Below are positions 12,072-23,689 of a DNA stretch of 64,000 bases, in pieces. The stretch's first letter is position 1; each line of letters opens with the position of its first letter. Both the position numbers and the translations under genes were made by a program. Under the pieces are notes generated by a model, which was given only the letters and a program-made list of their open reading frames with translations, ran no database searches and had not been told where the DNA came from. Origin of the DNA: Siphonodentalium dalli (taxonomy: Eukaryota > Mollusca > Scaphopoda > Gadilida > Siphonodentaliidae). Where the stretch lies: assembly GCA_032622095.1 (NCBI GenBank), contig CP136064.1:131323129-131387128 (forward strand), written 5' to 3'.

Positions 12072-12185
12072 CCATTTTTATGGGGCAGATAATTCTCCAT
12101 ATCTCTGAAGACATTTTTCCTGTGTTTAATTCTGTTCCTCAGATCATTAACTTGACTCTGATTTTCTTCTGTCTGATTCTTCTCC
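12072..12185 (-). CDS. TMEM120: TMEM120-like protein, coding exon 3
   Basis: This 114-bp exon lies between a GATAG acceptor (exon from 12185) and a GTAAGT donor (exon ends 12072). It starts with one base that completes the codon split after exon 2 and ends with two bases of a Gly codon. It encodes 37 residues reading EKNQTEENQSQVNDLRNRIK and then ending FRDMENYLPHKN plus Gly. The end matches the conserved 'M-E-x-Y-L-P-x-K-N-G' motif that closes the N-terminal coiled-coil region of TMEM120 proteins, just before the 'LYL...GNVNV' segment and the six membrane helices. TMEM120 proteins (TACAN/NET29 in vertebrates) are dimeric polytopic proteins of the nuclear envelope, ER and plasma membrane that bind coenzyme A; an ion-channel role has been proposed. 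Later exons are not visible. Confidence 0.78.
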
Positions 12186-13041
12186 CTATCAATAGTAAAT
12201 TATATTCATACTGTCTCTCAGCACAAATGGAGGTCTCTCAGTACACTCACTGCATTTTAGCTTTTTGAAGAAATAGAACATCAATATTTTTAGGTCTTTA
12301 CTTTTTGCAACAACATTACTCACATAGGAAGTAATATATCAAAAGTAGTACACTTGTCAGAGGGGTCATCTGGAGAGATCCAGTTAATTTGGGGGAAATG
12401 TGACGTATGTGTCTAAAGCAGAGAAAAAGTGTGCACCAACTCAAAGGAATAGGTTAAGCTTTCCCCAATACGAGCATTCTGGTAGAATTTACTTCAATTT
12501 AAATCTGTTACCGATACATTCCAGATTGCAAGTTTCACAATACAATCTACTACATTTCTACATAACTGATATTATTAAAGCTTTTGCAGTGTTTAGATGG
12601 TATTATTTAGGAAAAAGTCATGCACCACATTATACCATGTACACAGTCTAAATGTTCCTTTGATTGATATTGTTGGGTTTGACAAGTTGGTCACCCAAAC
12701 TTGCAAAGGGTGATGTCATATTTCTTAACCTTCCCAGAAGACCGAGTTGGTTACGAACATTTAAATTTCAAAACAATTCCAGTCACTTCATGTAAATGTG
12801 TGGTAAAATTCTTGTAATTTAATTTTACAAGTTGATATCAATTTAATACGGTTTTATTCGTAAACTGATATTGTTGTCTGTGCTATTGCTGCCCGCATAC
12901 ATGAAACATTTTTGTCTAGGAAACTTAAAAGTCTTATGTTCCGAACACCTTCAATGTTAGAATTAGCCTGTGCAGTTATAAATGTCTCAGTGACAGCAAA
13001 TGACTTTATGATACCAAAAGAAGCTTACACATACAACCTAC

Positions 13042-13160
13042 TTATTCAATGCTTCAATGACCTTGCGCATACGGTATCGCTGATGAGCTATCCCTGCCAT
13101 GCATTTTTTTTGCATACCAGTCATTTCATCCAGCAACTTCTCATAATTCTTGTGGTCCTC
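13042..13160 (-). CDS. TMEM120: TMEM120-like protein, coding exon 2
   Basis: The exon is 119 bp with a TACAG acceptor before 13160 and a GTAGGT donor after 13042. It encodes EDHKNYEKLLDEMTGMQKKC, then MAGIAHQRYRMRK, then a helical tail ending EALN, and leaves two bases of the next codon (phase 2). Exon 3 supplies the missing base. The pattern 'E-x-H-x-x-Y-x-x-L-x-E-x-x-x-x-Q-x-x-C' followed by a basic helix matches the N-terminal coiled coil of TMEM120. Exon 1 ends in phase 0, which fits this start. The junction fit on both sides is the main support, because each exon is short. Confidence 0.8.
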
Positions 13161-16100
13161 CTGTAATACAAAATATGCAATGTCAGCATACTATAAAGCC
13201 TTATACCTCTGATCGACTGACACAAAAACGAGATCTTGAATGCAGAATAATATACTACATTTGTATCAAATTACGAATCAGAATAATTATTTTCAATATA
13301 AGTACCGGTATGCGCATATTTCTAAATTGTTATACATTTTTTTCAGTAAAGGAAATTCATCAACAGAAGTTCTCAAAGTACAGTATCAAAATTCACAGGA
13401 AAATATTATTCCAGTCAAAGATGGCTGCCAAAATGGCACCAGAAAATCACCAATTTTGCGATTTTCAAGAATCTCACGTAAATGACCTTCCGTTTGGCAG
13501 CGACTGCGCAATATGACCATTCAGTGTTTATTTATTGCTTCAGCAATGTAGTGCACAAATTGTCTTGTACAGAACATGTTCAATCTGTCAAAAATACACT
13601 TCAGACAACCGAATTATAGCATTTTGTCAAAAGTCATTTCTGATATTATAGCAATAGATTTAAAGAAATGAACCGGAATTCAGTGAGGGGAAAGAAATAT
13701 TCGTGCCACATACGGAATTATCATCACTCTTCAACGGAACTGTGCAACATCATCCAAGATGGCTGCCAAAATAGCAGTTAAATACAAAAGTCAGTATTCA
13801 TTCACCACCAAATGTCGCCCTGGCATTCCATCATGAGGAATTAGGTTAATCGGCTACTTTTAAGTATATGCGCATAGCTTTAATGTCCTATACAATGGAT
13901 GTCCTATACTGTATACGGGCCATGTCTTCAAATGTCTTCATATTAGGTGAAAGAAGAAAGATGGAGTTGAAGAGAAAATTCAACTCTCTATGTGAAATTT
14001 TAAAGTATGTGTAGACTACCATCTTAGTTTGAGGGACAAATTTTGCCATCCCAATGTCTAGCCTGCTCTGCTATACTCTTAAGCCGGTGTTCTAATTGAG
14101 AAATATTGGTGGTTACCATATCAAAAGGCAATTGCTGATGCAGATAAGAGTTGGTGTTAATTCTTTTCATGACATCTCCTCAATTGAAAATGTCTATAGT
14201 GTATCATATAAGGTAGCAATACACAACAGTTACTGTTTATTGTGATAGCTATGATTTGGGGATTGTACTTCTATAAACCATGATTTTTGGCAAGCAAGAA
14301 ATAACACATCCTTGTTTATAAAACACAAACAATAGTAGAATTAAATATATGGCTGCCATTTGTCATTTAGTTGCGCTGTAACATTGAATTAAATTTGTAT
14401 GGTAACACAATTTGAACCTCGTTTAGCTGAACTTAGCAGGTTTCAATCGTATTGATAACCATGGCAGATCAAAAAAGAATAGACCCCCATATGTGGATAA
14501 TATATTTGTATAAGAGGTAGCATCCCGTATCAAGATTAAAGTGATATATTGTGAATACCAGTTTCTGAAAGCTGGATGATGATATTCAACAAAGTAGTCC
14601 AACCACTTCCATAGCATATGTGGAATCCTTTTGTGAAGTTACTATAAGTTAATGACCTCGCAGGTCATGTTTATTCGGTTGATATGAACATTATTATACA
14701 CCAGGTTAGATCCCCGACAACAGATGAAGTGGGGTGCCTGGTTCTTGGCTTCACTCGTGTTCAGTTAATTGGTGGTAGCCACACAAAGAAATTCTCCCAA
14801 CGGTGTCATGGTATGGACACAGTATGCTGATATGGACCGTTGATAGCATACAGCAAAATTGTATCCCATATTGATTTCTATGATTTAGGCATAAGAAGAG
14901 TTTAGTGGGATAATGCATTGCGTTTGTACATCAGTTCAACAGGAAAGTAGATATTGGCAATGGTTGTTAGTGCTACCGGTCCCACTTGATCAATGATTAT
15001 TTTGAAGTGTATCAAAATCAACAGGGACTGCGCAACTGATCTGCATATCCAACACTGCAGTTTAGATGACGAAAGAATGTGAATGGTAGACGCAATAGAT
15101 ACGAGCCAAAAATAGACAGGCGATACTTATCATATTACTAATTCCCGTGTTTTGACGCAATGTACGACCACACGGTGGGAAACGGGCGAAGAATCCATTG
15201 GTAGTGATGGGTCTTCTGGTGTCATTGTCATCAGTTTGATTTATTACTAGTATGTACAATATACTCTGGAATCCAGGTTCTGAATGGTGAATGACATATT
15301 GGGGCAACGTAGTCCACTAACTTCTTACAACACAATGTGAAGTAATAGTTGGAGTTAATAACAGTCATGGCAGTGTCATGTTGTGATTCTAGTTATAATG
15401 TTATCATGAACCAAAGGAAATGTGGAAATGAAAGAAGCTGAATCAGCACGCGTAACTACGGAGGTGGCCATGGTTCACAATAATAATAATGGCACCTTTC
15501 AGATCATATTATATAGGCCGATCCATCTATATCATAATGCCTCAAACGGTTCTAATTCTGTTCAATACCAGATGCTACATGTATATCCCATAAATTGTAT
15601 ATGTCATTCTGCATTCATGCATCATGACGATCTACCCCAACAAATGGCATATATGTAAACGGTTGTGAATAAGCTATTGTACGAAGAGCTCCATACATGT
15701 TCACTTGATAAACAATCCAGTTTGTTCAGATATACCTTAGTTTAAACAGAATTTATTTCATGAATAATACAATAAGTATACGTTTCATCGTGGACCGCAT
15801 TCGACCTCAACTGTGCAGGTTTATGTGAGTCAATTTCGGAAATCATTCTATACTCACCCCACCTAACGAGAGTGGGATGGTCCAGATACACATTAGCGCT
15901 ACTTGTATATGAGACAAACTAATTATATACATACGTGTAATAAAAATATGCTAATATCGCTGTGATACAAGTATATATATTGCGTGAGTTCTAGCTAAAA
16001 TTTGCCATGATCCCATCTTGGTCGTCATATTAATGCACCCGCGGAAATATACCGGTACTTAGTATGAACTGGTGCCAAGAAGCAGTTTAAGCATGAGGCC

Positions 16101-17762
16101 ATCATCAACATTTCTTCCCACACATATGTTTGCCAGAATGGTAGAAGCGGGTGTCAGATCAGTTTGTGTCGATTTTCCATTCCAATCACCAAGAGTACCC
16201 ACACAAGGATTAATTTTACGAAGGTGTCTTTGGATATTATGTCAGAAATCTCCTGAGAAACTTCGACAGGCTATCCAACCTCGTTCATCAACCAAGCCTA
16301 AACCGGCGGTATACATGTGCCATGATGAAATTGACAAGATTAAAGTATAGCTATGATATCTGAACAAGGCCCCGGGTGATCTCCTGGTTTATATTTTCAA
16401 TTTCAGGCTTCAAAAGCCTGTCACTGTTAGCTATATGCAGTAATCTGATTGAGTCTGTCGCTAGACCTTTAGTATACGAGAAGATATACTCAATCGTTAT
16501 CGATATTCAAGAACGTATGGCGATCACATGCATCATTTGAACGCTGGTAACTGACAGTGCCTGAGGTAGGCAACTTCACTATTCTCTCCACATACCATGT
16601 TGGTCTCTACTCAAGTATTTATATAATATCATAATTGAGTTTGGCATAAGACCATATACTTAACGCGCTTGAACATATATTTCGGTCTTATATAGTGAAT
16701 GGTATGTTCTCATCGAAAGCCCATGCGTGATAATGATATAGATATATGTGTCATTCTTACACGCTGGGATATATTGCGGAAATATATGTATTTTAATGTC
16801 AAATTAAATTAAATTGGCGGCCACCTTGATTACAACACGATATTAATAACTTCAGATTATCTAAATCGGGAGTACATTCATTCATATATCTAACACCGAG
16901 ATATCGTTCCACTGTGGTGGACATGTTGTTTGACGTATAACAAAAATATGCTTGGCTAATTTTCACGATGCTTATTTGGAAAATAATTGTCATATGAACT
17001 CGCTTTTTGAGGCAACTAATATGAATTTGTCATAACATGGCTATTATTTATTTGGAAGAAGCAAATTAGTCTACTACATTCACCTTCTACATGACAGAAA
17101 CGTAATTGGGTGAAAGAGGGGACAATTTTGTATTATCGTATTTTGGCTGCCATCTTGGAAGCCATCTTGGATTAATGTGACAGTTTCTGTATCCAGTTAA
17201 ATGTAAATACCTTATGTAATGATCCTACTCATTTCCATCACCGATTAATTTTAATTTTCTTTAAGAAAATAGTTAGAAAATAAAAAAGTATATTTTGGCG
17301 AAAATTCATACCACTTCCTTTAAAACATAGCATTTGGAGAAGAAAATCAAGGTTATGATCCAAGAAATCAACTAATGTGATGCCTAAGTGATTTGTAATC
17401 AAGATTGAAGAGAAGTATATTCCCTAATCGTCACCCCATATAATCGGCAATGATGTAGGTGACATGTATGGAAACTGATCAATTTCCCACTTCCGGTCGC
17501 CATTTGGTGGCCATCTTTAATCGAGAGGACAATTTTTCTTATATAGAAATATAACATGGCGTCACACCATACACTGCACAAAAGGGTTTATATCACAATA
17601 ATATTTTTATCACGAAATCCAACAATAGCGAAATTAAGAAAATGAGCATGGCGGCCATCTTTGTGACGTCATCAGACCATCCAGTCGCGACCCCATGGTG
17701 TCTAACAATTTTTTTTTCTGAAGTAGAGACCATATACTGACTCATGAACATGGTCCCTATAT
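13161..17762. other. Left part of TMEM120 intron 1
   Basis: No gene is recognised. Scattered AAGATGGCTGCCAAAAT-type words (for example near 13420 and 13758) and other divergent repeat pieces occur. The frame at 16072-16350 (plus) has no recognisable domain, no promoter and no splice context, and I do not call it. The region lies inside the interval between exon 1 and exon 2 of the minus-strand TMEM120 gene. Confidence 0.5.
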
Positions 17763-18372
17763 TTGTTCATGATTTTCCCACGGGAGCCCAAAATCGGACA
17801 TAAGCGACTCTACTACAGGGTTAGTAACACAAAATTCCTAGGAATTGATATAAAAGAAACATTATCCTGGGATATGCATGGGACACAATTCAAAAAAAAA
17901 CTCTCTGGAAACCTATGGCTCTTGAGAAAGGTCAGTGAATTTATACCCAGGGATACTGTGAAGACATTCTATTCCATACTCATTATTCCACATCTCACTC
18001 ATTGTAAATAAGAAATTTTCAAGGAGAATAATTTGCTACTGCTGGAGGAAATTTGGAACATGCTGTTAGTAAACATTTTACATGAATTTCACAAAAAGAA
18101 ACTTCCAAAATCATTATCTGCCCTATTCACCAATACACTTGAAATTATTTAACCACGTACAATACAAGGTTCATTTGAAGCAGAATGAAACATGTATTGT
18201 AAATTCAAAAGAACTGCCAAAGTTAAGAGTGCAATATATCTACTAGAGCTAGATGTCTCTGGAATCAACTGCCATGTGAATGTAAGCAACGAATAGAAAC
18301 TGATCATCCAAAATATCTTAGAAAGTTTTTCATTGACAAATATTCATCTTATTCATATATCTTTGAAATTCT
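17763..18372 (+). pseudogene. LINE fragment: end of reverse transcriptase, decayed
   Basis: The frame 17763-18011 reads NTKFLGIDIKETLSWDMHG and then YSILIIPHLTHCK. This is the thumb/connection region that follows the RT active site in many CR1-like LINEs ('T-K-F-L-G-v-x-i-d-x-x-L-x-W' and later 'i-Y-x-S-L-i-x-P-H-l-x-Y-C'). After a stop at 18009 the reading continues in pieces (FHKKKLPKSLSALFTN), matching the usual C-terminal tail, with stops and frameshifts. No RT active site or endonuclease is present. It is a 5'-truncated insertion of a different family from the element at 1-6.2 kb. Confidence 0.72.
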
Positions 18373-18669
18373 TTCATAAATGATCTACATTGACACAAGA
18401 CTGATTTCTAGCAGTAAATAGACACTTGATTAGAGGGAAATTTTTATTCTCTGTCATGCCATCATTTCCCATGTAATCATCAATCTACCCTCTCCAGTCG
18501 GGTGTCTCCACTGCTGAAACTGAACTTGGATAACTTATATACCTTGGATAACTGAGATTGATATCACAGATCACACTAACATGCCCCCATGGTCTATACT
18601 GGCTGTCAAAGGCCAGTGTGGATTACTCTCATGGCTGTCCAGAACAAGAGGTACGCTGTCGCGTGGCAT

Positions 18670-19068
18670 TTGCACATTTTCTAAGTAAAAAAATGGCCAT
18701 AACTCTGGTGAAAATGGGTGGACGAAACCCGCGCTATGTATGTAGCTGTTCCCCCATGCTGCTCTATCACCATACCAAATATCAGCTAAATCTGCCCAGC
18801 GGTTGCTGAACAATAATGCAAAATGTTTGTACGGACGGACAAAATTGAATTTTCCAAGTCAAAAAAGAGCCATAACTCTGGTGAAAATGGGTGGACAAAC
18901 CCGCGCTATGCATGTAGCTGTTCCCCCATGCTGCTCTATCACCATACCAAATATCAGCTAAATCTGCCCAGCGGTTGCTGAACAATAATGCAAAATGTTT
19001 GTACGGACGGACGTAGGGACGGAGATGTCGACTATATACCCGCCGACTTCAAGTCGAGGGCATAATAA
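18670..19068 (+). repeat. Tandem doublet repeat with GGAC tail and terminal hairpin
   Basis: Two copies, 173 bp apart (words at 18699 and 18872), share 'ataactctggtgaaaatggg', 'catgctgctctatcaccata' and 'cagcggttgctgaacaataa'. The second is followed by a GGACGGAC-rich tail and a short hairpin CGACTTCAAGTCG, then the end of similarity near 19068. The plan (doublet core, GGAC tail, hairpin) is shared with 58781-59151 and with the tail at 55088-55205, but the cores differ. Confidence 0.7.
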
Positions 19069-19696
19069 CTGTGTATGCATGTTTATTAAATTTTGGATGT
19101 GTTTCCACCCTGCACCTGCCTGCACAAGGCTAATTAGTCTGTACGTTTATTTAATTTTGTGTATTGTACTACTGGATGTGTAATTGTGGAAAACAGCTAG
19201 GTCTTGACAGGACAAATTTATTCCCCCCCCCCCCCAACAAATCTTGATCGAGTGTTGTTTTCAAAATCCTGTAATAGTCAATATACTAGTACCTAATATT
19301 GTTGCCCGGGAGTCGCATGTTTGAGACGACAAGACTTCGAAACAGCGGTCCCCGGTGGGAACATGGATTTAAAATCTGATAACAACATGCAGCTTAATTA
19401 TGTATAAATATATCTATATATTATTTTTTATTCCACACCCATTGACGCGAGTCCCATGTATTCAATGGAATCCCAGCCATTGCATACATATTAGTGTATA
19501 CTTCTAGTGGAATACAAGCCGGAACTACGTTGTCCCCAAGAAAGATGACGTACATTACGTCGATCATCCGCTTCCGGTGATCCCCCCATAATTACTGGTT
19601 ATTTGTCAGACTTAAATCACAATAAAGGTAGCTATAGTAACAATGAAGGTGACATTCGTGGATTGAACTTATCTGACTGAACGGTGTAGAATAAAT

Positions 19697-19858
19697 ACAG
19701 AACACAACTTGCATCATAATCTCGAATCTTTTATCGAACTCGCTGCCGTCGCGCAAAGTTATATTTCACTCGAGCTACGCTCTCGCGAAATATATCCTTG
19801 CGCCATCCGCAACTCATTCGAAAAAAGATTCTCGATTAAGATGCGCGTTGTGTTCTGT
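19697..19858. repeat. Fold-back palindrome (ACAGAAC-ended family)
   Basis: An inverted repeat with arms of about 75 bp starts ACAGAACACAAC at 19697 and ends GTTGTGTTCTGT at 19858. The outer ends resemble those of the palindromes at 28959-29116 and 34595-34680, where 'aataaacacagaacgacac' or a close variant marks the left side. It probably belongs to one MITE family of TIR-only elements. Reading frames over it are artefacts. Confidence 0.75.
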
Positions 19859-20525
19859 CTATATCCAGCAAATATAAATACTCAGTTAAATAATTTTAGA
19901 GCTCATCTATGAAAACAAACATGGTTATTTTAGCATTAACATGTTTTAAAACAGCCACCTTCATATCTACAGAACATGGCCCTTCCAGCTACATGTAGCT
20001 GTTATAGCTGTTATAGCGCTACTGAAATGATTTCTGCTGTTGTCACATTGATGTAAAGATGAAACTTGATGAAATCTTGTTGTAAACTTATTATATACAT
20101 GGCGCATACCAAATAATTTTACATGGTAGGTTACTTTTAGGCTTATTAATATAGGTTACAAAAGTACACTTGTGTTTACTTCTAAAATACACAGCCGTCA
20201 GCCGACACTTCTTTCATAAGTAGGTCAAGTTAATTGCGCATGTACATTTCATTTGAAGACTACTGCATTTTGAATGCCAATCATTTTCAAGTGATGTGTA
20301 TGTTTAATGACAGGGTCGTATAACTACATGGGAATAAGTGGCAACCTGGGGTGTCTCTTGGCTCAATGCTTCAGTTATTAATTTGATAAAAACATGCTTG
20401 TCTTTGCTAAATTTCTTGACTGGCTATGTGACGGACGAACTTACGATATATGGACATTCTACAAGATATATATCTACTATATATTTTGAGACTTCGTATA
20501 TATACATGTATGTGTGTGTATGTGT
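19859..20525. other. Non-coding intron DNA
   Basis: Nothing recognisable; low-complexity TATATA and TGTGTG runs occur at 20460-20535. It lies in TMEM120 intron 1. Confidence 0.4.
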
Positions 20526-21187
20526 GTATATATATACTTTATAGAATCAAAAAAGGCTGAACCGATCGAGATCAAACTTCCCATCTAAGGGTAAAAACCC
20601 ACGGGAATGGTCGTCGCGGCGTTTTGGAGAAACTCCGAGCACCCGTTCTCCACTCCCAGTAAAAAAAAACGGCACTGTGGGGTTAATCGCGTTGATAGTT
20701 AAAGAGCGTTCATATCCGCAGTGTCGTTGATAAAGAGCGTATGTTTGTAATGTGATTCTTACGTCTGGATCCGGGCGTGAGCGTGACTGTATCCAGACAT
20801 GAGCGTGTTGTGTGATTCTTAAGTACTTAGGGCTTCCTAGGAACGGGGGAGATTTTCATCGGGTCAGTTTTTCCGCCCGAGGTGATCTTCACCTTGAAAC
20901 GGGTACCCACAAATGATATATATGTGTGTGTCTTGATAGACTCAAACCGATTGAGCTCAAACTTGCTACCTAGGGATATTTTTGTGCGGGAAGTGTCATG
21001 GATGGGTTAAATTGTGACCCCGACCTGACCTCGACAATGATCAATTCAAGGTCAAATCGGGTAAAACTGGCGGATTTCGACGAAATTTTACACCTAGGTG
21101 CAGCATACGTGTCTCGGAAGCTGTTGCATTTGCTTTTTCGAACAAAGCCATGAGATGAACCACGCCAGTGGCGGGCTAACCTGCTAG
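20526..21187 (+). mobile_element. Helitron-like element remnant ending at CTAG 21184-21187
   Basis: The segment contains two related sub-regions ('ctgaaccgatcgagatcaaa' at about 20551 and 'ctcaaaccgattgagctcaa' at about 20940). It ends with a short hairpin CGCCAGTGGCG, ten further bases and CTAG, directly abutting the TC start of the next element at 21188. The 3' end fits the Helitron pattern (hairpin, short spacer, CTRR). The 5' end is not resolved, and the family differs from the array that follows. Confidence 0.5.
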
Positions 21188-21837
21188 TCTCATATATATT
21201 TTGAAGACCTCTGTCTGTCTGTTTGTCTGTCTGTCATTAATACAAATCTACGATTCTCGACCGATCGGGACGAAACTTGGTACTTGTGTGTAGTTTGACC
21301 AGGCGGTCGACGTTGTCGTATTGGCGAGCCCGTGCGGCACCCGCTTCGCGCATGCGCAGATGAGATCTCGGAAACGGGTGGATCTATCGACTTGAAATTT
21401 GCTATGTGAATGTATCTTGCCCCGGATACAAATTTTATCGGGTCGCCGAGCCCGTGCGACGCCAGCTTCGCGCATGCGCAGACCAGATCTCGGAAATCGG
21501 TGGAGCTATCGACTTGAAATTTGGTTTTTGAATATCCCGGACAACGGATACAAATTTTATCGGGTCGCCGAGCTCGTGCGACGCCAGCTTTGCGCATGCG
21601 CAGACTAGATCTCGGAAACTGGTGGACCTATCGACGAGATCTCGGAAACGGGTGGAGCTATCGACTTGAAATTTGGTATGTGAATGTATCTTGCCCCGGA
21701 TACGAATTTTATCGGATCGCTGAGCCCGTGCGACTCCAGCTTCGCGCATGCGCAGACCAGATCTCGGAAACGGGTAGAGCTATCGACTTGAAATTTGATT
21801 TTTGAATAGCCCGGACAACGTCGGGCTCATCGGCTAG
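21188..21837 (+). mobile_element. Helitron-like non-autonomous element, array copy 1
   Basis: It starts TCTCATATATATTTTGAAG and then has a (TCTG)n microsatellite. Next comes a unique segment containing 'cgattctcgaccgatcggga'. After that come several copies of a unit of about 122 bp, whose fixed words are GAGATCTCGGAAACGGGTGG, 'ctatcgacttgaaatttg', 'gtgaatgtatcttgccccgg' and 'cttcgcgcatgcgcaga'. The 3' end is the hairpin AGCCCGGACAACGTCGGGCT, six bases, then CTAG at 21834-21837. A 5' TC, a 3' hairpin close to CTAG and no terminal inverted repeat are the established marks of Helitrons. There is no Rep/helicase gene, so it is non-autonomous. Confidence 0.8.
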
Positions 21838-22392
21838 TCTCATATATATTTTGAAGACCTCTGTCTGTATGTCTGTCTGTATGTCATTGATACAAATCTA
21901 CGATTCTCGACTGATCGGGACGAAACTTGGTACGTGAGTGTAGTTTGACCAGGCGGTGGACGTTGTCGTATTGGCGAGCCCGTGCGGCGCCCGCTTCGCG
22001 CATGCGCAGACGAGATCTCGGAAACTGGTGGAGCTATCGACTTTAAATTTGCTATGTGAATGTATCTTGCCCCGGATACAAATTTTATCGGGTCGCCGAG
22101 CCTGTGCACCCATTCTCCACTCCCAGTCACAAAAATAACCGGAAACGGGTGGAGCTATCGACTTGAAATTTGCTATGTGAATGTATCTTGCCCCAGATAG
22201 GAATTTTATCGGGTCGCCGAGCCCTTGCGACGCCAGCTTCGCGCATGCGCAGACCAGATCTCGGAAACGGGTAGAGCTATCGACTTGAAATTTGGTTGTT
22301 GAATTTAGCCCGGACAACGTCGGGCTGGGTAGAGCTATCGACTTGAAATTTGGTTTTTGAATAGCCCGGACAACGTCGGGCTCATCGGCTAG
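21838..22392 (+). mobile_element. Helitron-like non-autonomous element, array copy 2
   Basis: It begins TCTCATATATATTTTG immediately after the CTAG of copy 1 and ends with the same hairpin and CTAG at 22389-22392. It carries fewer complete internal units and two copies of the 3' hairpin (about 22308-22326 and 22365-22382), as if the terminal module had been duplicated internally. An intrusion with the words 'acccattctccactcccagt' breaks one unit; the same words occur in copy 3. Confidence 0.8.
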
Positions 22393-22910
22393 TCTCATAT
22401 ATATTTTGAAGACCTCTGTCTGTCTGTCTGTATGTCTGTCTGTATGTCATTGATACAAATCTACGATTCTCGACTGATCGGGACGAAACTTGGTACGTGA
22501 GTGTAGTTTGACCAGGCGGTGGACGTTGTCGTATTGGCGAGCCCGTGCGGCGCCCGCTTCGCGCATGCGCAGACGAGATCTCGGAAACTGGTGGAGCTAT
22601 CGACTTTAAATTTGCTATGTGAATGTATCTAGCCCCGGATACAAATTTTATCGGGTCGCCGAGCCCGTGCACCCATTCTCCACTCCCAGTCACAAAAATA
22701 ACCGGAAACGGGTGGAGCTATCGACTTGAAATTTGCTATGTGAATGTATCTTGCCCCAGATACAAATTTTATCGGGTCGCCGAGCCCTTGCGACGCCAGC
22801 TTCGCGCATGCGCAGACCAGATCTCGGAAACGGGTAGAGCTATCGACTTGAAATTTGGTTTTTGAATAGCCCGGATGAATAGCCCGGACAACGTCGGGCT
22901 CATCGGCTAG
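22393..22910 (+). mobile_element. Helitron-like non-autonomous element, array copy 3
   Basis: The same start (TCTCATATATATTTTG), an expanded (TCTG)n/(TATG) tract, internal units and the 3' hairpin with CTAG at 22907-22910. It shares the 'acccattctccactcccagt' break with copy 2, so these two derive from one another or from a common tandem ancestor. Confidence 0.8.
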
Positions 22911-23262
22911 TCTCATATATATTTTGAAGACCTCTATCTGTCTGTCTGTCTGTATGTCTGTCTGTCTGTATGTCATTGATACAAATCTACGATTCTCGAC
23001 CGATCGGGACGAAACTTGGTACGTGTGTGTAGTTTGACCAGGCGGTCGTCGTTGTCGTATTGGCGAGCCTGTGCAACGCCGTGCAGCGCATGCGCAGACG
23101 AGATCTCGGAAACGGGTGGAGCTATCGACTTGAAATTTGTTATGTGAATGTATCTTGCCCCGGATACGAATTGTATCAGGTCGCCGAGCCCGTGCGACGC
23201 CAGCTTCGCGCATGCGCAGACCAGATCTCGGAAACGGGCGGATCTATCGACTTGAAATTTGG
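22911..23262 (+). mobile_element. Helitron-like element, array copy 4, 3'-truncated
   Basis: The 5' part (TC start, TCTG microsatellite, unique segment, about two internal units) is complete. Similarity stops inside a unit at 'cttgaaatttggtattaca'. There it is joined to an AAGATGGC-family repeat in the middle of that repeat's core, so no 3' hairpin or CTAG is present. The junction near 23262 is a recombination or template-switch point. Confidence 0.75.
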
Positions 23263-23671
23263 TATTACAGTCATACAAAGAGTAAAATCCAAGATGGCTG
23301 CTGGCGGCCATGTTTTTGGGCCGAATGACCCCAATATTACTCGTTCCCATCTACATGTCAATATTAACATCCATGACATATTTCATGATGATCGGACAAA
23401 CAGTACGGCTTGTAGCCCGTGCTAATGGATTGAATTTTGAAATCAAAGATGGCCGCTGGTGGCCATGTTTTTTTTCCGAATGACCCCAAAATTAATCATT
23501 CTGGTCTAAATGTTGATGTCAACAGCTATGACAAATTTCATAATGATCCGACCAAAGGTACGACCTGTAGCCTGCATTGTTGACGCCTTACGTACACACG
23601 TACACACGCACACACGGACGACAAAGCCATGGCAATAGCTCAAACTTTACAAAATAAAGTTGAGCTAAAAA
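23263..23671 (+). mobile_element. AAGATGGC-family repeat, copy 3 (chimeric with copy 4 of the Helitron-like array)
   Basis: It begins mid-unit ('gtcatacaaagagtaaaatc'), has two cores and ends with the family palindrome at 23637-23666 and AAAA. It lacks any independent 5' end and directly continues the truncated Helitron-like copy 4. Confidence 0.75.
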
Positions 23672-23689
23672 CACTGCTAAAAATGCTAA

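Noticed and set aside
16072..16350. 92-codon plus-strand frame
   Set aside because: No recognisable domain, no promoter or splice context, and located inside intron 1 of TMEM120.
19290..19340. tRNA-like B-box (GTTTGAGAC) suggesting a SINE
   Set aside because: No matching A-box at the right distance and no clear tail.
21190..23425. Many open frames of 60-194 codons on both strands with recurring Arg/Ala-rich peptides
   Set aside because: They track the 122-bp repeat units in several frames and restart with each unit. This is repeat periodicity, not coding.
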